Positions 32,712 to 41,627 are shown, numbered from the stretch's first letter. The stretch is 64,000 nucleotides of DNA from Lactobacillus sp. UCMA15818 (GCF_030400225.1 NZ_VJYB01000001.1:310001-374000); one strand, 5' to 3'. The notes: a model not told the origin generated them from the letters alone. Made by a program: numbers and translations.

Positions 32712-33848
32712 TTAATTGCTGCGCTCCTTTTTCCCCCAATATTGGAAGTAATCGGTCCGCAATGAGCCATTATATAACTTACGCTTTTTCGTAGCCCTTT
32801 GACCATAAAATTTATCAAATTCAAGATCACTTGTAAGAATATACTTACTCCAAGTAGTTAGTTCTCTATATGTCTGCCCCATCTGCTTATATAATTCTCG
32901 GACAGCAGTCTGGTCACTCAAACGTTCCCCATATGGAGGATTAGCGACAATCACACCATTCTTTTTTTCAGTCCTAAAATCCTTCAATGCTAATTGTTTA
33001 AATTCGATACTGTGAAGAAGTCCAGCTTCTCTTGCATTAAGCTTTGCGATATCAATCATCTTACCATCAATATCGTAGCCGGCAATATCTAATTCAATAT
33101 CATAATCCGCTTTCGAATCTGCTTCATCTCTAATCTGTTGGACCAATTCTTCTGGATGCCAGCCCCAAGTCTCGCAAATAAAATCTCGGTTGAATCCTGG
33201 TGCAATATTATGACCAATCATTGCAGCTTCAATTGGAATCGTGCCTGAACCACATACCGGATCAACAAAGGGCATTTCGGGATACCAATGTGCCAGAAGT
33301 ACTAAAGCCGCAGCCATATTTTCCTTCAACGGAGCTGGCCCCTTCTCAATTCTATAACCCCTCTTGAAAAGACTTGATCCTGTTGTATCCAAAGTTAACA
33401 GTACCTTATCTTTATTGATTGCGACCTCTAAAGGAAATTTTGCTCCAGTCTCAGCAAGGCGCGTTTTCCTATGATAGACCATACTCATCTTATCAACAAT
33501 TGCTTTTTTTACAATTGCTTGAACATCTGGGACACTGTATAGTTTAGACTTCTGTGATTTTCCAGCTACTGGAAATTCTGCGTCCAGTGGCAAGTATTCA
33601 TCCCATGGTAAAGCTTTAGTTTTTTCAAATAATTCATCAAAAGAAGTAGCCGTAAACTCAGCGATTACAATTTTTATACGATCGGCTGTTCTCAACCACA
33701 AATTCGTCTTAATAATATCGGTAAAATCTCCACTGAATCTAACTCGACTATTTTCAATTTCAACATGGTAACCCAGATGTTTGAGTTCATTTCCAACAAG
33801 AGACTCAATCCCAGCAGCAGCAGTCGCAATTAAATTATATTCTTCCAT
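32712..33848 (-). CDS. rlmL: THUMP-domain class I rRNA methyltransferase (RlmL-like, YpsC)
   Basis: A 23S rRNA guanine N2-methyltransferase of 378 aa. It has an N-terminal THUMP domain (about 40-155), SAM motif FVDPVCGSGTIPIEAA near 195-210 and catalytic NPPYGER near 303-309. It corresponds to B. subtilis YpsC and to the N-terminal half of E. coli RlmKL; the RlmK half is absent, as is normal in Firmicutes. ATG 33848 follows AAGGAATGGGTG. Downstream of rnpB. Confidence 0.9.
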   Translation of the reverse strand: MEEYNLIATAAAGIESLVGNELKHLGYHVEIENSRVRFSGDFTDIIKTNLWLRTADRIKIVIAEFTATSFDELFEKTKALPWDEYLPLDAEFPVAGKSQKSKLYSVPDVQAIVKKAIVDKMSMVYHRKTRLAETGAKFPLEVAINKDKVLLTLDTTGSSLFKRGYRIEKGPAPLKENMAAALVLLAHWYPEMPFVDPVCGSGTIPIEAAMIGHNIAPGFNRDFICETWGWHPEELVQQIRDEADSKADYDIELDIAGYDIDGKMIDIAKLNAREAGLLHSIEFKQLALKDFRTEKKNGVIVANPPYGERLSDQTAVRELYKQMGQTYRELTTWSKYILTSDLEFDKFYGQRATKKRKLYNGSLRTDYFQYWGKKERSN

Positions 33849-33880
33849 GTTCACCCATTCCTTTATAATTTTTTCAAAAT

Positions 33881-33905
33881 AAAAAGGTTAGGAATAAACC
33901 TAACC
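33881..33905 (-). terminator. Terminator of RNase P RNA
   Basis: Minus-strand stem GGTTAGG / CCTAACC with loop TTTAT-type sequence, followed by five T, directly after the 3' end of rnpB. Confidence 0.85.
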
Positions 33906-33911
33906 CCTCCC

Positions 33912-34298
33912 TGAGATGTAGTCCTCTATAAGCCACGTTCCGTACGTCATTCAACACAGGATGTTGAAATCGGTGGTAATCATCTATCTCCAGATAGTTT
34001 CCTATCTGCCCCCATGATTTGTTCATTTCCGTCATGAAGCGCCCCTACCAAAGTTTGGGTTACCTGCTCGTGGGGTTTACCGCGTTCCATCAATACTGTT
34101 TCCAATATTGCTTCGTCACTGTGGCACTTTCAAGACTACTCGGACATAGCTAACTGCCTTAGTCCTTTTATCTGCCGTTACCCAAAGGTACCTTGCCTTA
34201 TTTTTTCAGCAAGCACGATCACTACAGGCATCTCAGCCTGTGCAAGCTTGGACTTTCCTCAGCCTACTCAATGTAGACCGCGATTACCAGAGAACTAC
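33912..34298 (-). ncRNA. rnpB: RNase P RNA, type B
   Basis: The catalytic RNA of RNase P, which trims tRNA 5' ends. Read on the minus strand: GGTAATCGCGG at the 5' end, then GAGGAAAGTCC, ACGGCAG, GAGCAGGTAACCC and a 3' part with GTGGCTTATAGAGGAC. These are the universal core and the Bacillus-type pattern. The order gpsB-rnpB-rlmL is the Firmicute standard. The 5' end, placed by eye, lies about 20 bases after the gpsB stop, so its promoter must lie within gpsB or it is read through from it. Confidence 0.92.
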
Positions 34299-34320
34299 AC
34301 CAAATGCTTAAAATAATTTA

Positions 34321-34662
34321 CTAAAAACGACTATCTCTATTTGCATCATCATTCAGTTGCGCACCAAAAACATGACGCTCTAAATTAGATAAACGTTTTA
34401 AAATGTCCATGTTCGTAACATTAGATACTGGACGACTAGTCTGACCACTTTTTCCAACAGCCAACTGCTTTGTTAATTCATCCACTTTACTAACAAGACG
34501 ATCATTTTCCATTTGCAAGCGTTGTGTTTCTTTAGAATACGTCTCATAGTCCTTGATGACATCATCAAGAAATTCGTCTACATCTGCTGGATCATAGCCA
34601 CGCATCTTAGGCTTGAAATTTTTGTTTACAATATCTTTTGGCGTGAAATTTATCTTCTCCAC
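34321..34662 (-). CDS. gpsB: Cell division and wall protein GpsB
   Basis: A DivIVA-like coiled-coil adaptor (113 aa) that shuttles PBP1 between division site and side wall. N-terminal DivIVA motif [20 protein letters not shown], then a coiled coil to about 70, a linker and a C-terminal trimer helix ([16 protein letters not shown]). GTG 34662 lies 7 bases after GAGGTG; an ATG at 34677 overlaps that site. Next to ypsA, as usual. Confidence 0.94.
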   Translation of the reverse strand: MEKINFTPKDIVNKNFKPKMRGYDPADVDEFLDDVIKDYETYSKETQRLQMENDRLVSKVDELTKQLAVGKSGQTSRPVSNVTNMDILKRLSNLERHVFGAQLNDDANRDSRF

Positions 34663-34730
34663 AGCAATGCACCTCATATTCTTTAGAAAAACTAAGTCTA
34701 CAACTCTATTAATTATACCAAATATTACTG

Positions 34731-35294
34731 CTATTGCAAATTATTTTCATTTTTTCTTTCAAAAAACTCCCTAGTTCCATTTTCGAGCCAATCCATATCA
34801 AGGGTTACAATATTATATTCATGTCTTTTTGCATATCTTTTTGCCGCTAATACATCATATTTTGGCTTGCCTTCAAATTCTGAATCATATACCATTAACG
34901 CTGCTTCAGTATGTTCAAGCATAAAATTCTGCCAATTTCGTAATTGTTGCGGAGACTTATACTCCTCAGAACTCACCGTTGCACAAAAATCAACTTGACT
35001 TTTTAAGAGTGCAAATGCTGCTTGCCGTTCTTCTTTCCACCTTGTTTCAAATTCATTATAAGGCAGCATCATTGCCACTTTAAGTTCTGGGAATTCTTCT
35101 TTCATTGAACAAACAACTTCAGCAGTCATTTGTTCAATCCCAGACTGTCCGCCAACAAGTACCCAGTCAAGACCATCCTCTGCTTTTTGTCTAATTGCAT
35201 CTTTTAGAATGCTTTTTAAAACTTCGACTTTCGGGTCAGAATTTTTATAAATATTTAATTCATAACTACGATATCCGGTAACCCACATCCGCAT
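34731..35294 (-). CDS. ypsA: YpsA family protein (DUF1273, SLOG domain)
   Basis: A 187-aa Rossmann-like protein of the SLOG superfamily. Seen: [10 protein letters not shown] at the start, [12 protein letters not shown] (nucleotide or ligand loop) near 45-56, and [11 protein letters not shown]. subtilis YpsA affects cell division with GpsB; its biochemical role is not settled. It lies upstream of gpsB in the standard order. Confidence 0.9.
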   Translation of the reverse strand: MRMWVTGYRSYELNIYKNSDPKVEVLKSILKDAIRQKAEDGLDWVLVGGQSGIEQMTAEVVCSMKEEFPELKVAMMLPYNEFETRWKEERQAAFALLKSQVDFCATVSSEEYKSPQQLRNWQNFMLEHTEAALMVYDSEFEGKPKYDVLAAKRYAKRHEYNIVTLDMDWLENGTREFFERKNENNLQ

Positions 35295-35330
35295 TATTCA
35301 TTTCACTCCTATCATAACTTGACTAATCGT

Positions 35331-35356
35331 GACTTACATCGACACTAAAGTACCGA
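35331..35356. repeat. 26-bp repeat, copy A, upstream of ypsA
   Basis: gacttacatcgacactaaag plus taccga matches 41581-41606 with one mismatch. The centre (cgacac taaa gtaccg) is a worn hairpin. It lies 37 bases upstream of ypsA and just past the end of the tnpB remnant, so it may be an IS right end or a shared promoter element. Confidence 0.6.
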
Positions 35357-35377
35357 GCTTCTAGGAACAAGCATAAC

Positions 35378-36386
35378 TTATCTCATCTCATACATTTCAG
35401 TATTCGATAGCGGTTTACTCTGGTTAGCTATCTTTTCACTATATGTAGCTACCATCTGCTTAGCTTTGGTATAGTTCTTAAAATCAGCTAGCTCTCTAGG
35501 TTCAACGACTTTACTGTGTTTATCCCAAACTATTTCTTTTTGTGCTAATAGTCTTCTTCTAGCTAGTCGTTTTTCCAAGTAGTGTTTCTTTTTAGCAAGA
35601 ATCTAATCAAACCTAATTGTCGGATATTTAACAGCATCTGATGTGCTTATCAAATCAACTATCCCCATATCCAAACCGACAGCTTGATTTGTCTTACTAA
35701 ATTGTGTTTGATTTTCACACTCAATTAGTAGAACACAATAGAACTTGCCTGTTGGACTTAACTGGATAGTCGTTGACTTGATTTTGTCATCCGTGAATTT
35801 TCCTCTGTATAAGGGAGTGTGCCATAAGTCGGGGAAATTTGAGTATTAACTCGAAATTACGAACATAGCGAGTACTTTGCTATGAGTAATTCGAAGTTAG
35901 ACGGAGAGTTTTGACTTATGAAACACGTTTATACGGAATAAATAGAGAAACTGAATCAAAATTTAACTTTTGACTCAGCCCCGTTTCAAATAATAATTAT
36001 AACATTGTTATTTATACATTTAGACTTAAAACTTTGCTTTGGAAACTTTCGCGACTTAAATTTAGGATATCAATTTAGGATATCCCCAAGTTTTTTAAAA
36101 AATCTTTGGAAAGCTACAGCTAGTGTTTCACAAATGTCTTGTAGTGAGGTACTCTCAGCTTGTTTTAACCATGAATATTCCGTTTTTAATTGTTTTACTA
36201 AGAAGTTCATTGCAAAACCATTTAAGAACTTAGAATCTTTATTGTTTTTATAGTACTTACTTTGCATCTCCAACATCTGATTCCAAACAAATCTAGTCGC
36301 TCCAAAGTTCTCAAATATTTGTTTTTGTTGTTCTAAATTAGGATATATCCGTAGTTTAAGCCCTTGATAAATTCAGGTTCCTCTCT
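35378..36386 (-). pseudogene. tnpB: Broken tnpB (IS200/IS605-group), split by a repeat
   Basis: Two fragments of one transposon nuclease gene. The N-terminal part (about 35984-36386) reads LKLRIYPNLEQQKQIFENFG, then MLEMQSKYYKN and LKTEYSWLKQ. It then hits a 13-base direct duplication (gatatcctaaatt) that shifts the frame, after which YPKFKSRKFPKQSFKSK continues. The C-terminal part (35378-35812) has IQLSPTGKFYCVLL, the RuvC-I motif VGLDMGIVDL and an in-frame TAG after RFD, and ends shortly after EKIANQ. The RuvC-II, zinc finger and RuvC-III parts are missing. A composite repeat copy lies between the fragments. Confidence 0.88.
35813..35983 (+). repeat. Composite repeat, full-length copy inside tnpB remnant
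   Basis: The best full-length copy. The left arm gtgtgccataagtc pairs with the right arm gacttatgaaacac. The inner arms cgaaattacgaacatagcg and tgctatgagtaattcg complete an imperfect hairpin of about 110 bp. A linker (gtttatacggaataaatag) and the terminator stem (gaatcaaaatttaac / ttttgactcagccc) follow. No clear target duplication was seen. Confidence 0.88.
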
Positions 36387-36450
36387 TTTGATGTCAAGCT
36401 TTTCTCTAAAATTTCAGCATATGGAGAAACAATTAACAGAATACAATTCT

Positions 36451-36511
36451 GGTCGGTCAAAGCCTTAACTCATCTTACGCTTAAAAGCATAAGTTTTCTT
36501 AGTTACCGACC
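36451..36511. other. Nested hairpin near the tnpB 5' side
   Basis: Outer stem GGTCGGT / ACCGACC encloses an inner stem cttacgctt / aagcataag (one mismatch). It lies about 65 bases beyond the tnpB N-terminal fragment, where the left end of an IS200/IS605 element would be. It could be that end, or a terminator without T-run. Confidence 0.45.
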
Positions 36512-36552
36512 CTATAAATAGCAAATATCATCTAATCTGAAGTAATGCTTTT

Positions 36553-36581
36553 TTGCCAACTGTTTACGTTGTTGGTATAAT
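36553..36581 (+). promoter_or_regulatory. Promoter of recU-pbp1A
   Basis: -35 TTGCCA, 17-base spacer, extended -10 with TATAAT (TTGGTATAAT). The likely transcription start is about 20 bases before recU. Confidence 0.75.
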
Positions 36582-36606
36582 AGGTCGAATGGGAGCGTGA
36601 GGCGAC

Positions 36607-37224
36607 ATGGTTCTTAGATATCCAAACGGCAAAACATATCAACCGAGGGTAATAAAAGAAATACACAATAATAAGAATTCAAATATTATATTTGGCAACC
36701 GCGGAATGTCGTTGGAAGAAGAGCTTAACCAAAGTAACCAGTACTATTTGCAACAGGGGATTGCTGTAATCCACAAAAAGCCAATACCTATTCAAATTGT
36801 CCAGGTTGACTATCCGCAAAGAAGTGCTGCTGTGATCAAGGAAGCTTATTTCAAGCAAGCATCTACTACTGACTATAATGGCGTATATCGTGGCTATTAT
36901 CTTGATTTTGAAGCAAAAGAAACACATAACAGAGTATCCTTTCCGCTCAGCAATTTTCACGAGCATCAAATCGCTCATATGAAGGCTTGTGTTACCCAAA
37001 AAGGGATTTGCTTTACTATTATTAAATTCACCACAACCCAGGAAATTTTTTTACTGCCTGCTTCGATTCTCTTTAATTACTGGGATAATCAAGCAAAGGG
37101 TCGTAAGTCGATTCCCAAGAAAATCATTGTTAAGGATGGATTTCAAATTAAGTATCATGTAACACCGCTTATTCCATACCTAAAAAGTATAGATAAGATT
37201 ATTGAAAATCTATGTAATGCATAA
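36607..37224 (+). CDS. recU: Holliday junction resolvase RecU
   Basis: The Firmicute Holliday-junction endonuclease (205 aa) for recombination and chromosome segregation. Seen: RYPNGKTYQP, GNRGMSLEEELNQSN, AVIHKKP.PIQIVQVDYP, TDYNGVYRGYYLDFEAKET (catalytic Asp, Glu and Lys) and FHEHQIAHM. Start at ATG with GTGAGG upstream. The partner gene pbp1A begins 11 bases after the stop, the classical recU-ponA pair. Confidence 0.97.
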   Translation: MVLRYPNGKTYQPRVIKEIHNNKNSNIIFGNRGMSLEEELNQSNQYYLQQGIAVIHKKPIPIQIVQVDYPQRSAAVIKEAYFKQASTTDYNGVYRGYYLDFEAKETHNRVSFPLSNFHEHQIAHMKACVTQKGICFTIIKFTTTQEIFLLPASILFNYWDNQAKGRKSIPKKIIVKDGFQIKYHVTPLIPYLKSIDKIIENLCNA

Positions 37225-37235
37225 AGGAGTACATC

Positions 37236-39509
37236 ATGAGTAGCAATCAGGATCCTAATAATTCAAGAGTAATGCGAAGAAAACGGCAAATTATAAAGAA
37301 AAAGAAACCTGTTGGCAAGTTCAAAAAATTCTTTAAAAGATTTCTATTGACAATGCTAGTGCTTGCCGAAGTGACTATTGCAATTGGTGCCACAATATTC
37401 TTTATGTACGCAAAGAATGCACCATCTCTGAGCGAGTCTCAACTTACAAGTGCAGGTTCAACTACCATCTATGATGCTGATGGTAAGATCATAACTCGCA
37501 TAGGAACACAGAACCGAATCTATGTTAATAGTAATAAAATACCGCAAACTTTAAAAGATGCTGTTGTCTCAATTGAAGATCGACGCTTTTATAAACACCA
37601 TGGAATCGATCCACTACGTATAGCTGGCGCAGCTCTTTCCAATCTATCAGCATCTTCTGGTTTGCAAGGAGGAAGTACGTTAGATCAGCAGCTCATCAAG
37701 CTAGCTTATTTTTCAACCAGTTCTACAGACCAGACTTTCAAGCGAAAAGCCCAAGAAGCTTGGTTAGCTCTCAAGTTAGACAACACTTATAGCAAGCAAC
37801 AAATCTTGACCTTTTATATCAACAAGGTTTACATGGGAAATGGTGTCAAAGGAATGCAGACTGCTGCAAAGTATTACTTTAACAAATCTTTGGACCAGCT
37901 AGATTTAGCTCAAACTGCCCTAATTGCTGGTATTCCAAATGCACCAACAGATTACAATCCATATTCCAATCAAGCATTGGCGAAAAAACGTCGTGATGAA
38001 GTTCTCAGTGCAATGCTAGCAAATAAAAAGATTACTGCCGCACAAGCCAAGCAGGCTAAAAGTGAGAGTATTACTCAGGGACTTGTACAAACACATAAAA
38101 GCACAACAAGTAGCACAACGGAAAAGGCAAAAGTTTCTGACGCTTACCTCAAACAGGTAATTCAAGAAGCTGAATCCAAGGGATACAACCCATACAAGGG
38201 TAACTTAAAGATTTACACAAACTTAGATATGGATGCACAGAAATACTTATATAATCTTGCGAATACAAGTGATCAGATCACATATCCAGACAATAATCTG
38301 CAAGTTGCTTCAACCGTAGTGAATCCTAATAATGGTAAGATTGTCGCAATGATTGGTGGCCGGAAAAGCAATAATGTAACATACGGTTTAAATCGTGCCG
38401 TCCAAACAGATCGAACAAATGGATCAACTGCAAAACCTCTGATGGATTATGGACCTGCCATTGAGTATTTGAGTTGGGCAACCTACCATGAATTACAAGA
38501 TACAGAATATGTTTATCCTGGCACAAGTATCAATCTTTACGATTTTGATGACGAGTACCAAGGAGCCATAACAATGAGAAGCGCGTTAACACAGTCGCGG
38601 AACATTCCTGCTATCCGTTCTTTACAGGCGGTCGGAATTACCAAAGCGCAAAACTTCATTAGTAAGCTCGGCTTCAACTATAAGAAGACTCTTGAATTCC
38701 AAAATGGGATCGGTTTGGCTTCTTCAACACTACAAAATGCAGCCGCGTACGCTGCATTTGCAAATGGAGGAACATACTACAAGCCACGCTACATTAATAA
38801 AATTTCTTCTTCAGATGGTAGTTCTAAGAATTACTCAAGTTCGGGAAAACAAGTCATGCAATCATCAACTGCTTACATGATTACAGACATGCTTAAAGAT
38901 GTTATTACTAGTTCCAAGGGTACTGGGCGTTATGCCAACATCAGCGGTTTATATCAGGCTGGTAAAACTGGGACAAACTCGTATCCGTCAGATGTTTCTT
39001 CTAAATTTCCTAGTTCAGCAGACATGGATTCATGGTTCAATGGTTATACAAAAAATTATTCAATCTCTGTCTGGGTTGGCTATGATCATCAGTACGAGAC
39101 TGGTAATTATTTGACCCAGTCGTCTGCGAGAATTGCTTCTTACTTCTATAAATACGCAATGACTTATCTTGCGCAAGGAAAACCGAATAAAAATTGGAAG
39201 AAGCCAAGCAATGTATACACAAAAACAGTTAACGGTGTGCGTGAGCTTTATCTAGCCGGTTCAACAGACACTGTATCGTCCGATATTGAGAGCTCTAGTA
39301 TTGCAAGTAGCGTATTCAGCAGTGTAGATTCATCTAGTTCAACGTCCAGTTCTATAGAAAGTTCTTCTAGTTCGATATCTAGTTCTAGTACAAGTTCTTC
39401 TTCAAGTGATTCCGTTTCTTCTACTAGCGCGTCTTCTGAGAATAATTCGACATCCGATTCTACAGAAAGCTCTTCTAGTTCAGCTAATTCAGCTACTCCT
39501 AGTAACTGA
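37236..39509 (+). CDS. pbp1A: Class A penicillin-binding protein PBP1A
   Basis: A bifunctional peptidoglycan synthase (757 aa). A basic cytosolic start and one membrane helix (about 36-58) lead into the GT51 glycosyltransferase with EDRRFYKHHG at 114-123 and QGGSTLDQQ at 144-152. In the transpeptidase the active Ser is in STAK (397-400), SRN at 454-456 and KTG at 577-579. The last 80 residues are almost only Ser with some Thr, Asn and Ala, a low-complexity outer tail. It follows recU with AAAGGAG upstream. Confidence 0.95.
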   Translation: MSSNQDPNNSRVMRRKRQIIKKKKPVGKFKKFFKRFLLTMLVLAEVTIAIGATIFFMYAKNAPSLSESQLTSAGSTTIYDADGKIITRIGTQNRIYVNSNKIPQTLKDAVVSIEDRRFYKHHGIDPLRIAGAALSNLSASSGLQGGSTLDQQLIKLAYFSTSSTDQTFKRKAQEAWLALKLDNTYSKQQILTFYINKVYMGNGVKGMQTAAKYYFNKSLDQLDLAQTALIAGIPNAPTDYNPYSNQALAKKRRDEVLSAMLANKKITAAQAKQAKSESITQGLVQTHKSTTSSTTEKAKVSDAYLKQVIQEAESKGYNPYKGNLKIYTNLDMDAQKYLYNLANTSDQITYPDNNLQVASTVVNPNNGKIVAMIGGRKSNNVTYGLNRAVQTDRTNGSTAKPLMDYGPAIEYLSWATYHELQDTEYVYPGTSINLYDFDDEYQGAITMRSALTQSRNIPAIRSLQAVGITKAQNFISKLGFNYKKTLEFQNGIGLASSTLQNAAAYAAFANGGTYYKPRYINKISSSDGSSKNYSSSGKQVMQSSTAYMITDMLKDVITSSKGTGRYANISGLYQAGKTGTNSYPSDVSSKFPSSADMDSWFNGYTKNYSISVWVGYDHQYETGNYLTQSSARIASYFYKYAMTYLAQGKPNKNWKKPSNVYTKTVNGVRELYLAGSTDTVSSDIESSSIASSVFSSVDSSSSTSSSIESSSSSISSSSTSSSSSDSVSSTSASSENNSTSDSTESSSSSANSATPSN

Positions 39510-39550
39510 TACTCTACACAAAAAGCGGTAAGCTATTTAACTGCCACAGT

Positions 39551-39612
39551 CTCCCCATTGTTTTCAGATGAAATATCCTAATTTCTCTGATAATCAAGGG
39601 GAGCTTTTTTGA
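39551..39612 (+). terminator. Terminator after pbp1A
   Basis: Stem CTCCCCaTTG / CAAgGGGAG with a long loop, followed by six T, about 45 bases after the stop of pbp1A. Confidence 0.75.
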
Positions 39613-39689
39613 TACTCAAATTTGACTTGCTGGCTATTGCGTAAATTATTCATAAAAATCTTTGCTCACAGTATTTCATTAGCAAAAAG

Positions 39690-39826
39690 AAGACTCGAAA
39701 TTATTATCATGACCTCAACTTTGTAATAGCTACTTTGGAATCAACCAGAGAATTTTGACTTATGAAACATGTTTATACGTAATAAATAGAAGAACTGGAT
39801 CAAAATTTAACTTTTGATCCAGCTCC
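39690..39826 (+). repeat. Composite repeat, partly worn copy
   Basis: The terminator stem (gaactggatcaaaattt / cttttgatccagctcc) and linker are well kept; the hairpin left half is worn (actcgaaattattatcatga). Lies between convergent pbp1A and the CPBP protease gene, its stem-loop facing the 3' end of the latter. Confidence 0.75.
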
Positions 39827-39900
39827 AAGGTTATCTTAAATTATTTCTAACTTGCTTACTTTTTATTTATCAACTTTACAGAAAACTCTTGCTCTGCTTT

Positions 39901-40584
39901 TTACCAGATCACCAGTAATATTGGGATAAGTGCTATCAAGTTATTAGTCGCATGGATTGCTATATTCAACTTAATATTGTCATATTTCACGTAGATTACT
40001 CCTAAAATTATTCCCATTGTAACATACATGAGCGCACTGAGAATTGTATCGCTTGCATGTAATAATCCAAATAAAATCCCACTTATCAAGATTGCCAACC
40101 AATTAAAATTGAAAAATTTTAATTTAATGGTATTAATTAACAGTGCCCTGAAGAACAATTCTTCACAGATTGGTGCAAAGATTACTACCATCAATATCAT
40201 TGTTAATTTGACTGAATTTTGTTGAAAAAATAATTTTGTAATTGCCGTATTATTGACAGTTTGATTCTCACCATTAATCAAGAAGTTTAATATCCCTAAA
40301 ATGTACTCGCTAAACAATAATATACTAAGCCCCGCTAAATACTTCCTAACAAAAGCACCAGATTGCCGCTTGGAGATTGGTGCCCCTGTAATTTTCTTCA
40401 ATAATTTCCAAATTAACCAGATAGCCAAGATATATAAAATTACTGTCAACAAAAAGCTCAGGTATTGAATCAATTCATTCTTAACTTTTAGCTGAAGAAT
40501 TAGTCCAAATTGAGGTACTATGCATAACCCAAAACCAATTAACAGAATTATGAGATATCCCGCTTTTTGTATACTTTTTTTCAT
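39901..40584 (-). CDS. CPBP family intramembrane glutamic protease
   Basis: A 227-aa membrane protein with about seven hydrophobic segments and the CPBP/Abi motifs. The EExxxR motif is EELFFR near 142-147; a following His is in GLLHASD and another in IAIHATNNL. Relatives process or protect against bacteriocins, or act in membrane protein turnover; the substrate is unknown. The second ATG (40584) fits AAGGAT best. Directly after the nuclease gene. Confidence 0.85.
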   Translation of the reverse strand: MKKSIQKAGYLIILLIGFGLCIVPQFGLILQLKVKNELIQYLSFLLTVILYILAIWLIWKLLKKITGAPISKRQSGAFVRKYLAGLSILLFSEYILGILNFLINGENQTVNNTAITKLFFQQNSVKLTMILMVVIFAPICEELFFRALLINTIKLKFFNFNWLAILISGILFGLLHASDTILSALMYVTMGIILGVIYVKYDNIKLNIAIHATNNLIALIPILLVIW

Positions 40585-40601
40585 CATATCCTTCTCCCAT
40601 A

Positions 40602-41516
40602 TTATTGAATCGTCGCTTCGCCCGTTGCATAATTAATCCTTATCCCACTTTGCACATTGGGTATAAATACATTAAATTCAATTGTTCCATCCGTTGATTT
40701 TGCTTCAATATGCGCACCAGAAGGTACAATATTTTCTCCACTATATATATCTGTAACACGATAACGAATCTTCTTATTTTGATCTAGTCCTTTTCTAACA
40801 ATCGTTTCGTAATAGTTTTGACCAGTAGAGTAATCTGCGGCGGCCTCGTTTGCCCACGCAGTCTGTGTAGCGATATTGCGTTGATTTGACTCAGAGGCGT
40901 CAAAGCTAGTAATTCCGCCTATTAGAGCATACCCTAACAAATGTCCACGATCATAAGCATGTTTATATGTACCTTGTAAATTCAAGAGCTGTTTAAAACC
41001 AGCTGGTTTCCAAGAAGTCGCACCCTCATTTGTTGTATCCCGATTATGATATTGACGTGTTGTCTTATTCAGCCACGCGTCACCAACTGTTGGTCTCCCC
41101 AAACCGTCAACAGTATTTGTTGCATACGGTGCACTGTTAATATTAGTTTTCAGTGTCGTTTGATTGTTATTAATGATAAAAGCACCTGCATTATTCCAAA
41201 CTATACTGCTTCCTAATTCATTTCTTACGTCTTGCAACAATACTGATTCTGCAAGTACTTGACTAGGAACTGAATTATTATTTGTTGAACTCGAATAATA
41301 TGAAGAATTAGCTGTTGAACTACTACTTGACTCATTCGTATTTGTACTACTTGAATACTTTCTAGAAGTAAAACTCGTTGTTAGACTCTCTGCACTCTCA
41401 TGATGTTCATGATTATTATTATCTTGAGCTGCATACCCGATTAGTAATGCAATCACAACTGTTAAAATACTTACTAGAGAAACTGGTGTACGCTTTGTTT
41501 TTCTTCTTCTACTCAC
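40602..41516 (-). CDS. Exported DNA/RNA non-specific endonuclease
   Basis: An EndA/NucA-like nuclease of 304 aa. A basic start and one membrane helix (about 9-28) lead to a Ser/Asn-rich linker (about 50-82) and then the beta-beta-alpha-metal nuclease domain with DRGHLLGY (catalytic His in DRGH at 189-192) and [12 protein letters not shown]. Such enzymes degrade extracellular DNA, or make single strands for uptake in streptococci. GTG 41516 follows GGGGATAAAGATA; an in-frame TTG lies 15 bases upstream. The 26-bp repeat lies just upstream. Confidence 0.9.
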   Translation of the reverse strand: MSRRRKTKRTPVSLVSILTVVIALLIGYAAQDNNNHEHHESAESLTTSFTSRKYSSSTNTNESSSSSTANSSYYSSSTNNNSVPSQVLAESVLLQDVRNELGSSIVWNNAGAFIINNNQTTLKTNINSAPYATNTVDGLGRPTVGDAWLNKTTRQYHNRDTTNEGATSWKPAGFKQLLNLQGTYKHAYDRGHLLGYALIGGITSFDASESNQRNIATQTAWANEAAADYSTGQNYYETIVRKGLDQNKKIRYRVTDIYSGENIVPSGAHIEAKSTDGTIEFNVFIPNVQSGIRINYATGEATIQ

Positions 41517-41580
41517 TATCTTTATCCCCAACTCATTAGCTATTAGGCTATGCTATTATTAAAAAGTACTGACCTGTAAT

Positions 41581-41606
41581 GACTTACATCGGCACTAAAG
41601 TACCGA
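41581..41606. repeat. 26-bp repeat, copy B, upstream of the nuclease gene
   Basis: Same motif as at 35331-35356, with a better hairpin centre (cggcac taaa gtaccg). No transposon gene lies near this copy. It stands about 65 bases upstream of the nuclease start. Confidence 0.6.
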
Positions 41607-41627
41607 ATAAATAAATCTAGCCCAAAT

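Noticed and set aside
36005-36253. A plus-strand frame of 82 codons in the tnpB remnant
   Set aside because: It is antisense to the N-terminal tnpB fragment, whose minus-strand translation clearly matches the transposon family.
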